The notes beneath the pieces are model-generated. The model was given only the letters and a program-made list of their open reading frames with translations. It ran no database searches and was not told the DNA's origin. The translations under genes and the position numbers were made by a program. Of a stretch of 64,000 nt of DNA, positions 10,155 through 26,764 are shown in pieces (within the stretch, counting starts at the first letter, position 1; each line of letters starts with the position of its first letter). The stretch is from Botryococcus braunii (Eukaryota; Chlorophyta; Trebouxiophyceae). The stretch lies in assembly GCA_002005505.1 (NCBI GenBank), contig MVGU01001358.1, positions 1 through 64,000 of the forward strand, read 5' to 3'.

Positions 10155-11538
10155 TTAAAACCCCTGAATTGCACCTGCGGCAAGCAACAGCAGGACTCAC
10201 CAATTTGGATCAACTCGCAAAGTGATCCTCTTAATGCCTGCGAAAGAAAAGGAAGCGGCCTCAACTCGCGCTATACACATAACAAGCTGCAACCGAGGAA
10301 CTGTAAAGTTGACAGCTCCTGAATGCTGGACACTCATCCAACAATTGCAAGCAGTGCCCCTGAATGGCCTGCTGTTGTTCAACAGAGGCTGTCTAATCAT
10401 ATGAACCAAGGCTCTGATCTCGACCTGTATAAGATAAATGGCCTTGAACAGTGAAAAGCCTGAAAATGAGTCAGATGACGCAATCAATCTGTTCACAGAC
10501 TTCGAACCTTGGGCAAGCTATCATTGATGCGTTGGTACAAAATGGTGCATGATGCTTATAAAATAAGTAGCTTTGGTTCTCCTATGTGCCTGATGTCAGG
10601 TGGTAACAACACCATTTTCACCTGTCTGCCTCACAAGCCTTTGGCGCATGCGATACAGCTGGGAAAACAAGCTGTACTGCTGGCAGCACCGGCTGTACCG
10701 CAATAAGAGGATGTACATTGCTGCAAGAACCTCTCTTGGGGGAACAAGAAATGCCCCAAGAAGTCTCATACAAGTTTAGTTTCATAAGAGGGGGATGAGG
10801 GAGGAGGTTGACGGGTAACTCAGAGGGAAAACCTAGAGTTGCCCAAGCTGTCCGATACGAATTTAGAATTTATCCGGGATTAACAAAGCACGCCAGAGGG
10901 CATTCAATGAAAGAGGAAAAGCGTGTGCCAGTGTTCCTGAGATTCCTGGTTGAGAATGGGAGGAGCTTTCCACTGACTTGCAGCCATCAGATCAATCATC
11001 AAAATCACCAGCATGGAACCCTTTGTTGCTCGCTGGGGCATGCTTGCTGCTCAAAAGAGGTTCTCTTTTGGGAGAACGGATGGTGCTCCGAGTCCCTTGA
11101 ACTCCCAGCACAACTTTGGTACCTTTGGAGGCGACTCGTCAGAGGAAGCAGGCTGCAGCCTCTTTCTTGAACCTGTGTGACATGCCAGAGATGCTGTCTC
11201 AAAGCAACCACAGCTCTGACCTTGGCTGAAGACTTGCAGTAACCAGTAATGGCCACACATATGGACAGATGACATCCAAGAGGGTAATGTCCTGGGCAAA
11301 CCAGGTTTGATAAAACACACAGCAAGGAGGGGCCCAAGCTCGGGGGTTCCCATGCCCCTTTTCTAACCGAGTGCTTCTCACCACCAGATTGGCTAACCAG
11401 GCAAACGCACTACAGCACACATGCCTAGGATTAGCTTCCAACCCTTTGCAATTGCCCCACCCATTCCCCCAAAACACGCGCAAAACAAAAAACAAAAAAA
11501 AGGGGCAGAAAACAACAAAAATATTAAAAGCGCCGAGT

Positions 11539-11626
<88 letters not shown>

Positions 11627-14600
11627 GCGCGCGGGTGCACAAATCAACACGCAGGTCCAGCAGAACATGGCAATGCAGAGAGGGATGGACAAGTGATACT
11701 GGCAGCTGGCACAGGCTCACCTTGTGCATCATCTGCTGGCAGGGGAGCCGCTGACGCAACTAGGTTGCCCCGGTTCAATTGCCATTTGCCCGGCTGGCTC
11801 AGCTTGACAAACGAGGATCTGCGGAAGGGCCCAGCAAAACCCATCATCTGCCCGGATGCCACACACTTACTCTGATTATCTGCAGGCAGCCCAGGAGAAT
11901 CTCCCTTTCCCAAGACGTCACCAGGGGGTGATGTCGAGACACCACTGCCCGGGAGACCTGCAGGAAGTACTGGACTGGCAGGCAGTACAGGTCCCGCAGG
12001 CAGTACAGAACTGGCATCCTTTCTCTGACTGTCCGTAGGGAGACCCAACGGCAGGGTGGATAGAGTCTGTGTGATGACTGCCACGTCGGTTGTGCTTAAG
12101 TTGCTGGTGGGGGTAGATAGAGGGCTTTGCAGTCCATTTGACTCAATATCCACTGCAACATTGGGTTGAGGAAGCTTGATGCAGAGTGGGAAGCAGCCAT
12201 TGTCCCGTGGCAAAGAAGTACCGAAGGAGAAGTCACTGGAACTGCCTTGTATGGAAGGAGACTTGAAGCTGGAACTGATGCCATCAGAGGTGGCGGCACC
12301 CTTTGAGAGGTGATCAGACTTCGGAGCAGGGTCGTATCCGATGCCCTTGCACGACACAGAAGGGTCCTGTGCACCAAGGATAACACATTTCAAGCAACGG
12401 TCCAGTAAGACTAGATTAAGATATACATCCGGCCAGGGCTACAGCAATGCATCCAACACTCAACCCTAGGATCAAACATTTTATTGCTTGTTCCAAGGGT
12501 AGAGTTGATGGTCATTGATGCGCAGTACAATAGTGTAAACCCTTACTGAGCAACACCCTCAAGATATCTCAGGAGCCTGATTTGCAAGGCCTGAATGTCC
12601 CAAGCAGGTAAACAGCTTCAAGAATACAAAGATCATGGTTGTAATCCTGAAGCATTGACAACATGTTAGCAACTGTGTTTTACACATCTCCAAGATATTT
12701 GCATCGTGTCCCAACATAAGTGAAACATGTTGTGAGCAGTGTTCTGGGAACCGAATTTCTTAGGCCTACAGCCACTAGATCACCAACTACAGGTATTTGG
12801 GCTCCAAGGAAGGAGAAGTCCATGGAAAGGCATGGCACCTTGGCAGTGGTGGGATTCCATTCAAAAATGCTGCTAGATTTATGTGTGAACTTCTTGTCTT
12901 CATGACCTTCAGGCTGCTTGGGATATGCAGGTTCAAAATCCATGGCCTTGCACGCCTGCACAAATACCGGAGATGTCGATCAGATTCCAAACTTGCAGTC
13001 ACAGCTCGTGCAAATTTGAGGCACAAGGAACCCTTTGGCTCAATATCAGGTCGTCCCTGGCTTAGGCTGATGTGTTCATGGGCTTCTGTCAGCCATCAAC
13101 AACAGTTGACTGCATTAGCTGCTCATGTCCATACTCCTAATTGGTTTAAACTCTGCAAGCAAGGGCTCAGGCCCCCAATAGAGAACACTATGGGGAAAAT
13201 ACTTGGGTTCCCTCTCCCCCTCTCCCCCCTCCCCCCCCCCCCCCCCCAGGCCAGCACAGGAAATCCATGTCATCACATAACAACAAAGCAGTTTGCAGGG
13301 TTCTGTTGAAAAAGTATATAAAGAGTGGTGTGGTTCCCCTCAACCACAGAGGCGCCGTAGTTTGCATTGGTTCAGGCAAATTGAACGAAGGCATATGAAA
13401 AGTTCGTCTCGTGCATCTCAACCCTACTTATACACAAAAGTAGCAAGTATGATTGAGATGCACGAGGCGTACTTTTGTGTACAACACGGTCAGTGTCAGA
13501 CACAGAGCAGAGGCAGGCTGCCTGCGCCTATAATCCATTCAAAAAACATCCGTGAACTCACATCAGTCATATGCAACTCTCGACAGCTGCCACTTGTTTA
13601 ATGAAGGGATTTCACTCCTTGAGAGGGACAACGTTACATGGAAGTCCCTTTGAAGAAAGGTAGAGGTCAAGAGTGAGGTTGGAAGAAGAAGCAAGCATTC
13701 AAAGGTTAACTTGGTTCAGGGTGCAATGCATGCAACAGTGTGTAACCAGCACCCCTAGACATTTTAGTAAGGCGTGATTGGGGAAAAATGGCTAAAGGGG
13801 TACCGTGTAGGAGGTGGCATTCCAAGCAAAAATATTGCTGAGGTCACTTTTGAATCTCTTCGACATTTCTTCTGCTTGCGGCTGCTTTCGGCTTGCATGT
13901 AAACTAGCCTTGCCATTGCACACCTGCACATACAGCACAGGTGATGAACAGATCTTCTACAAGTCTACATCCCATTGGCATGTGCAACTCTTTTCATGTT
14001 GAACCCGCTGGGTCTCATACATTTGTATTTGAAACCCTTCAGGATTTCGATGAATGCATGAGGGATCATGCTGTCCAAGCACATGGCCTTGGGGGTCTTG
14101 TATTGGCTGTCACCCCCGGGGTAATGCACAACCAGATACTAACTTTAACCTTGACACCCTGAAAGCTCCAGTTAAATGTACTTCTTACCAGGACATTATA
14201 CCAGGGCAACCTGCAATTAACAGCCCAAACTCTTTTACCATAGTTGAGTGACATGGCAGCAAAGAGGCTTCCGTTTGGTTCCCCTTAGCCCTTTGTTAAT
14301 AATGATTGTCTGCCATGTAGCAGAGGCAGGACACACGGGGGCAGCATGCAGGTTGCCGAAGGTCAGTAAAGATGTTTACCGACCTTCCGCAGGGTGCCAT
14401 TAGACAGCTTGCAGATTTTGTTTGTTCTGGAATGTAACTGTGTGTACGCAAATTCATGCACTCGCACCCTTAATGGGTACATGCTGATGATGGCGCACAC
14501 GGCCTTCCCTGCTGTGATGACAGTGATCAGGGGAAAAAATTAATATACCGGGAGCACAACTGGATCATGGACTCAGGGCAGAAAGGCCAAGCACGAAAGG

Positions 14601-15675
14601 AACCACCTGCGACAGGGCAATGTCTACTGATTGCCATCCTAAGAACCAGGCCAGTCCTAGAAAAGATGCTTCGATTACGGTTAGCAGAGAACGTCTGAGC
14701 ATAAGCTGAGCACATTCAGAAGGTCACGTACTGCAACAATACTCAAAGCAGGCACGTTAGCAAGCGAGGCTGAGGTGTCAAATCAAAGGAGACAAATACT
14801 TGCAGCTCTGCATTACTTCATACTTGAAACCCAATATGGTGAGTTTTTGAGGTCATGTGCGAAGGCCATGGGGTGTGAGACTTGTTTCCCTAAAGGAGTC
14901 GCCCCCTTTTTATTGAAGGACCCGTGGCATACAGGCATATTTAAAATCACATTGCTCATGCATAATGCCTTCCCAACCGAGCAATGCCGCAAGCTTGGTT
15001 GAAAATCCATGGCATTTCATTGGCAAGATGGTGCTCCTGGACCAAACCTTGTAAGAAAAGCGTTTCAATTTGAATGAGGCTCAAGCCACAAGAGACTCGG
15101 CGGCAGTAAGATAGATTATGGGGATGCAGAGAAACAAGACCACGATCAATTAAAGTTTTTCACACAAAACCGCATACCTGCAGTGGCGTAGCAGATGCAT
15201 CCAGCAGAGGTAAAACAGGGCTGCCAAAGGCGCGCGCGTCCAGTGACCGGCTCCCTCTTGGTGTTGCAGGGCCAACGTCTCCCTCCAACACCGGCGCAGA
15301 TAAAATAGGGCTTCCAAAGGGGCCCGGGTTCACTGGAGGGCTTCCTCTTGGTGTTGACGGGCCGTTGTCTCCGACCGATAAAAACGATACTGCCGCCCTG
15401 TTGTTCTCCACGTTAAGACCACCCTCTTGACCTTGAGGTTGTTCTAGATGAATTTGGTCTAGTTGGTGCTTGATGTCCTCTGGCGTTTCAGGAATGGAAA
15501 GCGGCGGGGCGTGCCAGTGCGTCAGCTCCTTGCGAAGCGGCCATTTCGCGGGAATGCTGCAGATGTTTTCTTTACCCGCTTGACATCCGTGGCTATGCGA
15601 AGGAAAGTTGAAATGCATTTCCACAACAACGTTCCGCTGCGGAGACGGCTGAAGGATGGAGGTGATGGAAGACAT
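10155..15675 (-). CDS. gene Y: unrecognised Ser/Pro-rich protein with internal 30-residue repeat
   Basis: Exons on the minus strand: 15677-15178 (ATG at 15675 just inside a strong acceptor), 12366-11721, 11172-11123, then, less surely, 10237-10201 and 10174-10155 with the stop. All joins are in phase, giving about 416 codons. The first exon has 166 codons and contains AGKENICS, a KEN-box-like sequence. It ends in two copies of a 30-residue unit, each with TPRGS and FGSP, encoded by a 90-bp DNA duplication (15211, 15301). Exon 2 is low-complexity, with VLPAGP-type repeats and an FRRSSF motif. Exon 3 supplies a basic GSRKRLQ stretch that could be a nuclear localisation signal. SP/TP density and the KEN motif suggest a cell-cycle-regulated nuclear protein (inference). 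No domain was recognised. It could instead be the 3' part of gene X upstream. Confidence 0.5.
11542..11622. repeat. (CA)n microsatellite with CG-rich end
   Basis: About 40 CA units run into a CGCACGCGCGCG segment. It lies in the intron of gene Y between 11172 and 11721. Confidence 0.98.
13405..13485. repeat. two interleaved inverted repeats
   Basis: Arm A (TCGTGCATCTCAA) near 13409 pairs with its complement near 13454, and arm B (TACACAAAAGTA) near 13431 pairs with its complement near 13474. The order is A-B-A'-B', so the two stems cross as in a pseudoknot. It lies in the large gene Y intron. Confidence 0.85.
14357..14389. repeat. short hairpin, 13-bp arms
   Basis: GAAGGTCAGTAAA is followed by a 4-base GATG loop and TTTACCGACCTTC; one mismatch. 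Function unknown; it lies in a gene Y intron. Confidence 0.85.
15211..15390 (-). repeat. 90-bp tandem duplication within gene Y coding exon
   Basis: Plus-strand TAAAACAGGGCTGCCAAAGG at 15211 recurs as TAAAATAGGGCTTCCAAAGG at 15301. The spacing is 90 bp (30 codons), so the duplication keeps the frame and doubles a TPRGS...FGSP protein unit. Confidence 0.9.
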
Positions 15676-16330
15676 GGCTGCAAGAGGACAACGTACGTAA
15701 ATAAGAAGTCCATCATCAACCGTCCAATACACACAAGCTGGCTCGACCATTCAGCAACGAAATAGCATGCGTAGGGAAGACTGCTGTATTACAGTGCGCC
15801 GTAGGGGGGATGAAACAAGCGCAAGTACTTGTTCTATAGAGCAGTCGCAACTTATGTAGCAGAGAAAACAGCAGCAGTTTAAAATTCGTAGGAGTAGTCG
15901 ACAGAGAAATCCTTTGAAGTGAAATAGCGGAGGATATAAGACACCCCCCGTCGATTCGGGTCCCACGAGCGACAACAATCAACAAGATCCGCATTGGACC
16001 ACAATAACAAACGCAACAAGAATAGTCCATGATGCAAATCAACTAAACATCGATGACTTAAATGTTGATGAAGACGTGAAACAAATGATTGCCGTACTCC
16101 TGATGCCGACATGGCACACCTCCTGTGAAAGTGAACGTTACTTCCAGCTGAATGGCCGGCCCCAAGAACCGAAGAGGTGGGGTAGGCTGGGCTTAAGATG
16201 CGAAGCAAATGTAAGTCCAAGCGGAGAACAAGAACCTAATGGCGCCAATGGGATCCCTTCACTGTCAGGAGTGCACAAAGCCGGCAGGTCCAAGCGACCG
16301 CAGCACACTTCCTTGGAGGACTTGGCCCTT

Positions 16331-16374
16331 AAGCTGAGGAGCTGAGCTATTGGGACGGATCAGCTCCTCAGCTT
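16331..16374. repeat. perfect 15-bp inverted repeat
   Basis: AAGCTGAGGAGCTGA and TCAGCTCCTCAGCTT flank a 14-base loop. No T run follows on either side. Function unknown. Confidence 0.92.
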
Positions 16375-16762
16375 TGCTTCGCGCCCCGACAAAAAAGTGC
16401 CCATCTAGCCCTTTCGGGCAAGACCTGGCGACCACCCAGGTTGCCGCGAGTGAGCTTGTCGTCAGAAGTTTCAGAGGCTTCACAGCTTTCACCTGACAGC
16501 GCGGGAATCAAACGTGGGGTTTTCGGCAAATCTTTGTTGACGTACAGATATTTGGGTGGACGTGGCTCGATTATCGGGGTGTCGGTTGCGCGCCAAGCCG
16601 AATGTCAAATCTGCTGGCGCAGATATTACTGACCTAGTATCACAGAGAAGATCGGCAACTCTTCTTGCCTTGCAAACGATGTACCGGTGTATCTATTGCT
16701 TCAACCAGTTACCAGAACCCTAGAACACTTTAGAGCTGGTGGCTAGAGTCCGGCGTTTACCA

Positions 16763-17070
16763 CAGTCTGGTCTCCAAGCCGTACAGCCTGTACGGTACAG
16801 GGAAAAGGGTTCCTTCTGGAGTCTGGAATCTTCCAGTGCTTGGAGTTGCATGTAGTGCTTGGGACCCTTCTGTTAACACAAGAGACCATTGTGGACTGCC
16901 TACCTTCTCGGTGAATGCAGTCTGGTCTCCGAGCCGGCAAGGGAAAAGGGTCCCTTCTGGAGTCTGGAATCTTCTTGTGGTGGGACTCGCATGTGGTTGG
17001 GCTTGCGTGACTGCTCCATTACAGTCAGCATCATTGGATGCATTGGACGTCACAGTATGCATCACTCCGG
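16763..17070 (+). repeat. 155-bp tandem duplication, two copies
   Basis: CAGTCTGGTCTCC begins both copies, at 16763 and 16918. Each continues with AAAAGGGTYCCTTCTGGAG and TCTGGAATCTTC. Confidence 0.9.
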
Positions 17071-17465
17071 AGGGAAATGTGGTGGACCGTCCACAGATTA
17101 GAAGAAAAGTGAATATTGAAAAGTGAATTTGCTCTTTGCCTTCCTGGGGCCGAAGCCGAAGTGGGTGACACACCTTAAATAACCTAGTTAGGTTGATAGG
17201 TTACCTTCTCTTTTTTTTTTTTTTTTTTTTTTTGGGGGGGGGGGGGGTGGGGGGGCTTGTTGGAAAAAGGGCCTTCAGTTGTATGTTGATCAAAAGATGA
17301 TGTGCAGGAGCTCCTGTTTTCCGTGGCTGGTCAACTTGCATCTCCGGAAGAAACCATTGACGCAGCTTTGTTTTGTTGTGGCGTTGAGATGACCGAGACC
17401 ACGTTGCACCTTCCGTTTCTTGTTTCTTGCTTCCAACCCCAATGCATAATCTCCCCCCCCCCTTC

Positions 17466-17485
17466 TCTCTCTCTCTCTCTCTCAA

Positions 17486-17580
<95 letters not shown>
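17466..17580. repeat. (TC)n-(CA)n microsatellite
   Basis: A short TC run followed by about 46 CA units; the long His-Thr and Cys-Val ORFs here are artefacts. Confidence 0.98.
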
Positions 17581-17582
<2 letters not shown>

Positions 17583-20500
17583 CGTGCACTCATGTGTGTC
17601 GCTGTTTGTCCAAAGCGCTGAGTTTCAGGCTTGCCATAGCAATTACCATCAAACACAAAAGGTAGAAGGCATATGATGATTGATTACAAGAGTACATAGT
17701 AGCAATTCTTCACGAACAAATCTTGGACGGTATGCGATACCAATCTGGCAGAGACCAGCCCCACTAAAGCTGATCGCTGACCATGGAAACAATGGAAATG
17801 TGAGTCACCCTACACGATTGTAGCTGTAGTGAACCACACATTCTCCACGCTTGTCTCGCCCTGCAGGCGGATATTAAATATTTCCAAATTGCATTGCATT
17901 GACACATAATTGCAAATTGACTTGCTGGGGTGAAAAAGAGCATGCCTTCTTTTAAACGCTCCAGAGAAGCACTGTGACAGTCCAAAACTTTTCGCTGCGA
18001 ATGATGCATCAAGTCACCACACAGCAGGCCCCTCTACTCCACCTAAGGGCCTCAATCATCAGACATTGTTTAAAAAATGCGAAGTTGTTCAGGGCCAAAA
18101 ATTGTGGATCCAGATCGAGGTGCCGCCGACTAGCAAAATGTCAGACCTGTCCCCTCGAATCTGCAATCGAGTGATGAACCAGATGGCCTGTGAAAACATG
18201 ACAGCTACAGTTTCCTCGCGCTGAGGAGGTTCAAGGGGATACTGGACTATCTAGCCAAGAGCGTTGCAATATAAATCAAGCACCACAAACACTGCTGGTG
18301 TGGACACACCAATGGCAAAGCACTAACAAACAGTTGCTAAGGAACCTCCCTGAGGGAGGGAGGGACCCTTGACCTCTCAACCTGGTGTGTCCACTCAAGG
18401 GTCCACCAAACATACACTTCAATCCATGGTCACCTGTGGAAGCAGCCAAATAGTCAAACCTTGGTAAGGTCAGTGTTAGTTTCCACCAGAAACAGCTGGT
18501 TGGAGTCTCCAGACTCTGGTGATGACACTGGGTTGACAATTCAGCAATGGCCTCATCGCGTGTCCACACCTCCGAGACAAGACGCAAGTCTTCTGCCAAC
18601 CACTGATTGTGCTGGTCAGCTCACAGAAACATAGCACTTTTCTCGGCAATGTGCACGCACTGTTCACAAGAACCCTTGGTAGCACTGGCGGCCTCAGAAA
18701 ATACCCCTCTGTGGCCCTGATCGTATTTTTAACTGTGGGATACCGCTCAAAAGGCCCATTCCTTCTCCGATTTCTGTCTTCCTCTCCTCGAGAGACTCTT
18801 GGTTGCGTCAGATACCCTCAGCAAGCATACAAGGGGTTCCCAGGGGGGGCAGCGATTATTCCCTGCAATGTCACTGTCCGCCTATGATGTACGCGCTAAA
18901 ACAGAAGTAAAGCACAGACCGCCAAGACCGCATGGTTGCACAAGACGATATGACTAACCAAAATCAGTCAACGACAATATCGGGAGCGCTGTTCACACGC
19001 GAGCAACGCTCAATATGGCAGGCTGATCAAGTTATGCAGCCCACAACTTCAGCCTGACTTGGGCCCATTGGGAAACTGCAGCCCTGTTTTCCACAAGGCC
19101 CAGCAGCAACACTTTGGCATGACAGCCAACTTGGTAGGCCAGCATAATCAAAGACAACACATCACTTATTGATACTGCACGATCGAGCTCTATCAGGTGC
19201 CTATTAAAAAAAAGTTCCTCAACAGCAGATGCCAAGCATCAAAGCCGGAGTTGGCAAGGCCTGCCCAAAGATAGATAAACCTTCTCTGCCGTTGCAATTG
19301 TACCGAAAACACAGGTTCGGCCATTTAAACCAAAAATGGGCAGTCTGCAAGACTGCTGCATAGGAGGCCTGTAGGACTGCTTAGATGCAACTACCCATTG
19401 GGACAGTGAACAATCCTTCAGGCATATTCCTGGCAACTTTTGAAAAGCCTCCTTGTTCAACAACAACAAAAGCGGTCCTGCCAAAAAGCCGAAAAAAAGA
19501 AAAAAAAAGGGCGTTGTAGAAAGGGCAATGCCCTCCAAATGCCAAGCCAACCAGCTACTCGAGGACTGTCATTTTTATGAAAGAAGCTGCTGACCAGGAC
19601 CCAATGGCATCTTTGATCTTGGAGATGTTCGACATGAAATGTTCTGCACAGTTCCCAACCCCCCTATCGTGGAGGGTGCTCATACTTGCATCTCTGAGGA
19701 TGTATGCATGTACATTATCACCAACAATCAGCAGCCCTTATTGCAGTTACCTACTAGCCCGGGAAAAAAAATCATATCTGCATTATACATGTTCCACAGC
19801 CTGAGGGCAGGAAGCATTCCTGCGTATCCCATTGTCCACCATGCTAAAACTTACGAGACATCCGGCTGAGCATCTCTCCACAGGGCCTCTTGATCAACAC
19901 CTCAAAAAGACATTCACCCACAACCCTGAGGATAACAATGTCCTGGCCCCTCTTCATGTAAATCAAGGAAGAGACCTGCCCTCTGCAGTTACTCAGCGAC
20001 CAAGTGTGGCCTTGATTTAATGCGGATCCACCTATACAGCTTGAAAGTCGTACATCAACAGACAGCCTGCAATTCGTACAATGATTGTAAAATAAAAGGA
20101 GGCTGCACACATTAACAAATAGGCCTGCCCTACTTATCAGATTGCCCATCTCTTCAAGCGCCAAGTGGGCTGAATTTATTCTAAAAATAGTTCATCATGA
20201 TACCAGTGGATGGCCGTGCTACGGATGTAGGATCTACCACCTCTGTCTACTACAACCTGTGAATGGTGGCTTTGAATTCAGGAAGGCCTTGCATATGTTT
20301 TGCATGACTTCTGACACAGGATGAGTTTGCATTAAAATCTTCACATGAGAACCACAAACCCGCAGAGGGGAATGCCTTGCGGGCTCTTAAGCGAAAGAAT
20401 CAAGCATGCACTTCCAGAACAATTACAAAAGTAATGAGAGTGCAGGGAGCCAGAGCCCCTGCTCTCCCATCACATGCAGATCACAAGTGCTCCCACAATG

Positions 20501-20740
20501 GGATGAACAATATAAGGGCCACACTCGGCCGCCAACCTGCTGTTTGGAATTGAGTTCATGAGTTAACTAATGCAAGAGCCTTAGAAAAGCACGGATGACC
20601 AGGGAGCAACCCTTGTGGCGCACACAGCGATAGCTAGCAGAGCAAACGATGGTTGCACAGTATCAAATTTAGAACAAATGTATATCAATCTCTCCAAGCT
20701 TGGCAGCGGCTTTTACTGCACGTGAGCGGCCGAAAGCTAC

Positions 20741-25124
<4,384 letters not shown>

Positions 25125-25257
25125 CTGCAGCCGGGGCCAAAAATTTCACGTTTACCTTAAAAACTCGGTACAATCAACACGTAACCCATGGTACACAGCA
25201 CACATGCGTGACGAGGGCAACAGTACTGTGACGTGCCCTCACGTGAATCCCGTGTAA

Positions 25258-25785
25258 ATGCTACAATTCCCGCGAAATCTTATAGCCAACTCGTGGGGAA
25301 TGGACCTTTGCGCCTCAAAGTTGCTGTGCCCAAACAGTGCAGTTGCAAGAAACCCCCTGCCCTTAGAAATTCCCCCATTGTTCTTAAATCCAGCCATCAA
25401 GAAGTCTAGCCTGTTGCTGGTCAACCGGGCCTTAGCTGGGGATATTCCCCAGCCCTTGCGATCTTACTGGGCCAGCTCTCCCATCACCCCTCTCTTGAAG
25501 CCCAATGGGGGTAAACGGCCCATTGCGGTGGGGCTCACTCTGCGCCGTCTGGTTTCCAAGATAGCTGTTGCAGCCTTCTTGCCCGCTGTCAGTGAGTATT
25601 TGCAGCCACACCAAGTGGGGACTGGAGTTCGAGGGGGTGCGGAAGGCCTCGTCCATGCCCTCAACCGCTTGGTGGCACACCAGCAAGATTCCCCTGACCT
25701 CGTCGTTGTCAGCTTGGATTTCCAAAATGCTTTCAATACTGTCGACTGTAACCGAATGCTTGGGGAAAACCAATACTATGTGTGA
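25258..25785 (+). pseudogene. LINE (non-LTR retrotransposon) reverse transcriptase fragment
   Basis: A 175-codon open stretch holds the N-terminal part of a non-LTR reverse transcriptase: LLKPNGGKRPIAVG, the fingers motif RPIAVGxxLRRLVSK, a QVGTGVRGGAEGLVHA segment and palm motif A (VVSLDFQNAFNTVD) with its catalytic aspartate. Motif C (the second catalytic pair) is missing because the ORF runs into a tandem array at 25769. The fragment cannot be active. Confidence 0.85.
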
Positions 25786-26150
25786 AGGAGCACAGGATTA
25801 AGCGTTGAAAAACTGGAAATTCTGTAAGTGCGGGATGCTGAAAAGGGTTGGAACTGCCAGGCCCTCGGAAAGGCTGGCCGGGCTGAGACAATTCTGAAGG
25901 AAAAAAAAGATAAAACCAATGCTATGGGTTTAAAAGCACATGATTAAGTGTGGAACAACACAGGAAGTTCTGCAAATGCTGGACGCCAGGAGGTGGTGAA
26001 GCTCCCAGTCCCTCTGAAAGACTGGCCGGGCTGACGCAAATCTGGGGAAAAAAAGGGTGTTGGGGGGGGGGGGGGGAACCAACACTATGTGTTAAGAAAC
26101 ACAGGATTAAATGTTGAAAAGTACTGGAAATTCCGTAAGTGCGGGATGCT
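25769..26150 (+). repeat. 146-163 bp tandem array, three copies
   Basis: ACCAAYRCTATG starts copies at 25769, 25915 and 26078. Each continues with GATTAAGYGTKGAA and AAGTGCGGGATGCTG-like text. The first copy begins inside the LINE reading frame. A shorter duplication of TAAGTGCGGGATGCTGTCTTG follows at 26136 and 26216. Confidence 0.88.
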
Positions 26151-26265
26151 GTCTTGCTGTAAGTGCAAGCTGCAACAGGCAGAAGAAGAAGAAGTCAGTA
26201 ACTGCCGGTTGCTGTAAGTGCGGGATGCTGTCTTGTGTCGCCGTCGCACAGACCTCCGCCTCCAT

Positions 26266-26650
26266 GCGTGGTAGGAGGGGCCTGACCTCTATATTGACAT
26301 CGTTGGCTCCTCACCCCTCACCATGGCCAACTTGCAGCACTTCGTGCCGGATGGGGCTGCGGCGTGCGCCGCTCAAGACAAGCAATCCCGCTATGTTGTC
26401 TTGCTGTCGCGTCAGCAACCGCCTGTGGCCTTCCAAGCCTTCTTTTTTGAAACATTTGGCGGGTTGCATGCTGATGAGCTGGCCTTGTTGCAGAGGCCCC
26501 AGGGGCTTTTGAACCAAGCCATCGTTGCTCAAGAAGCTGTGGAAGGATATTTTGTCATTCGTCAGGTCAGTTATTGCGGCTGCTGTGGGTCGCCAGCTGG
26601 CCGCTCGCCGGGTTTGACTTGCTTGAAATATTTGGGTTCAAGCCCTTGAA
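26266..26650 (+). pseudogene. 3' part of a LINE ORF, degraded
   Basis: The plus-strand frame reads PDLYIDIVGSSPLTMANLQH and later SRYVVLLSRQQPPVAFQAF, the type of C-terminal tail found after the reverse transcriptase in some LINE proteins. It follows the reverse-transcriptase fragment in the same orientation and was probably one element. A second copy of part of this region lies inverted at 56420-56640. Confidence 0.65.
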
Positions 26651-26689
26651 CATCGGGCTGGTCTTTTTACCCCACTCTTGTAAAAAAAG

Positions 26690-26764
26690 ACAAGCAGACC
26701 CGCTATGCTGTCTTGCTGTCGCGTCAGCAGCCGCCTGTGGCCTTCCAAGCCTCGGCTTTTGAAA
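26690..26764 (+). repeat. partial direct repeat of the LINE tail
   Basis: AAGACAAGCAGACCCGCTAT through TTTTGAAAC repeats the sequence at 26376-26452 at about 90% identity, about 310 bp downstream, ending with an in-frame stop. Confidence 0.85.

Larger units (their letters stand above)
15678..20740. other. stretch between genes Y and X; duplications and microsatellites
   Basis: No certain gene. It holds a 155-bp tandem duplication (16763 and 16918), a T/G homopolymer block (17211-17255) and a (TC)n(CA)n tract (17466-17580). A small minus-strand piece near 20065-20029 would continue gene X in phase but leads nowhere clear, so X and Y may be one gene whose middle exons were missed. Confidence 0.5.
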
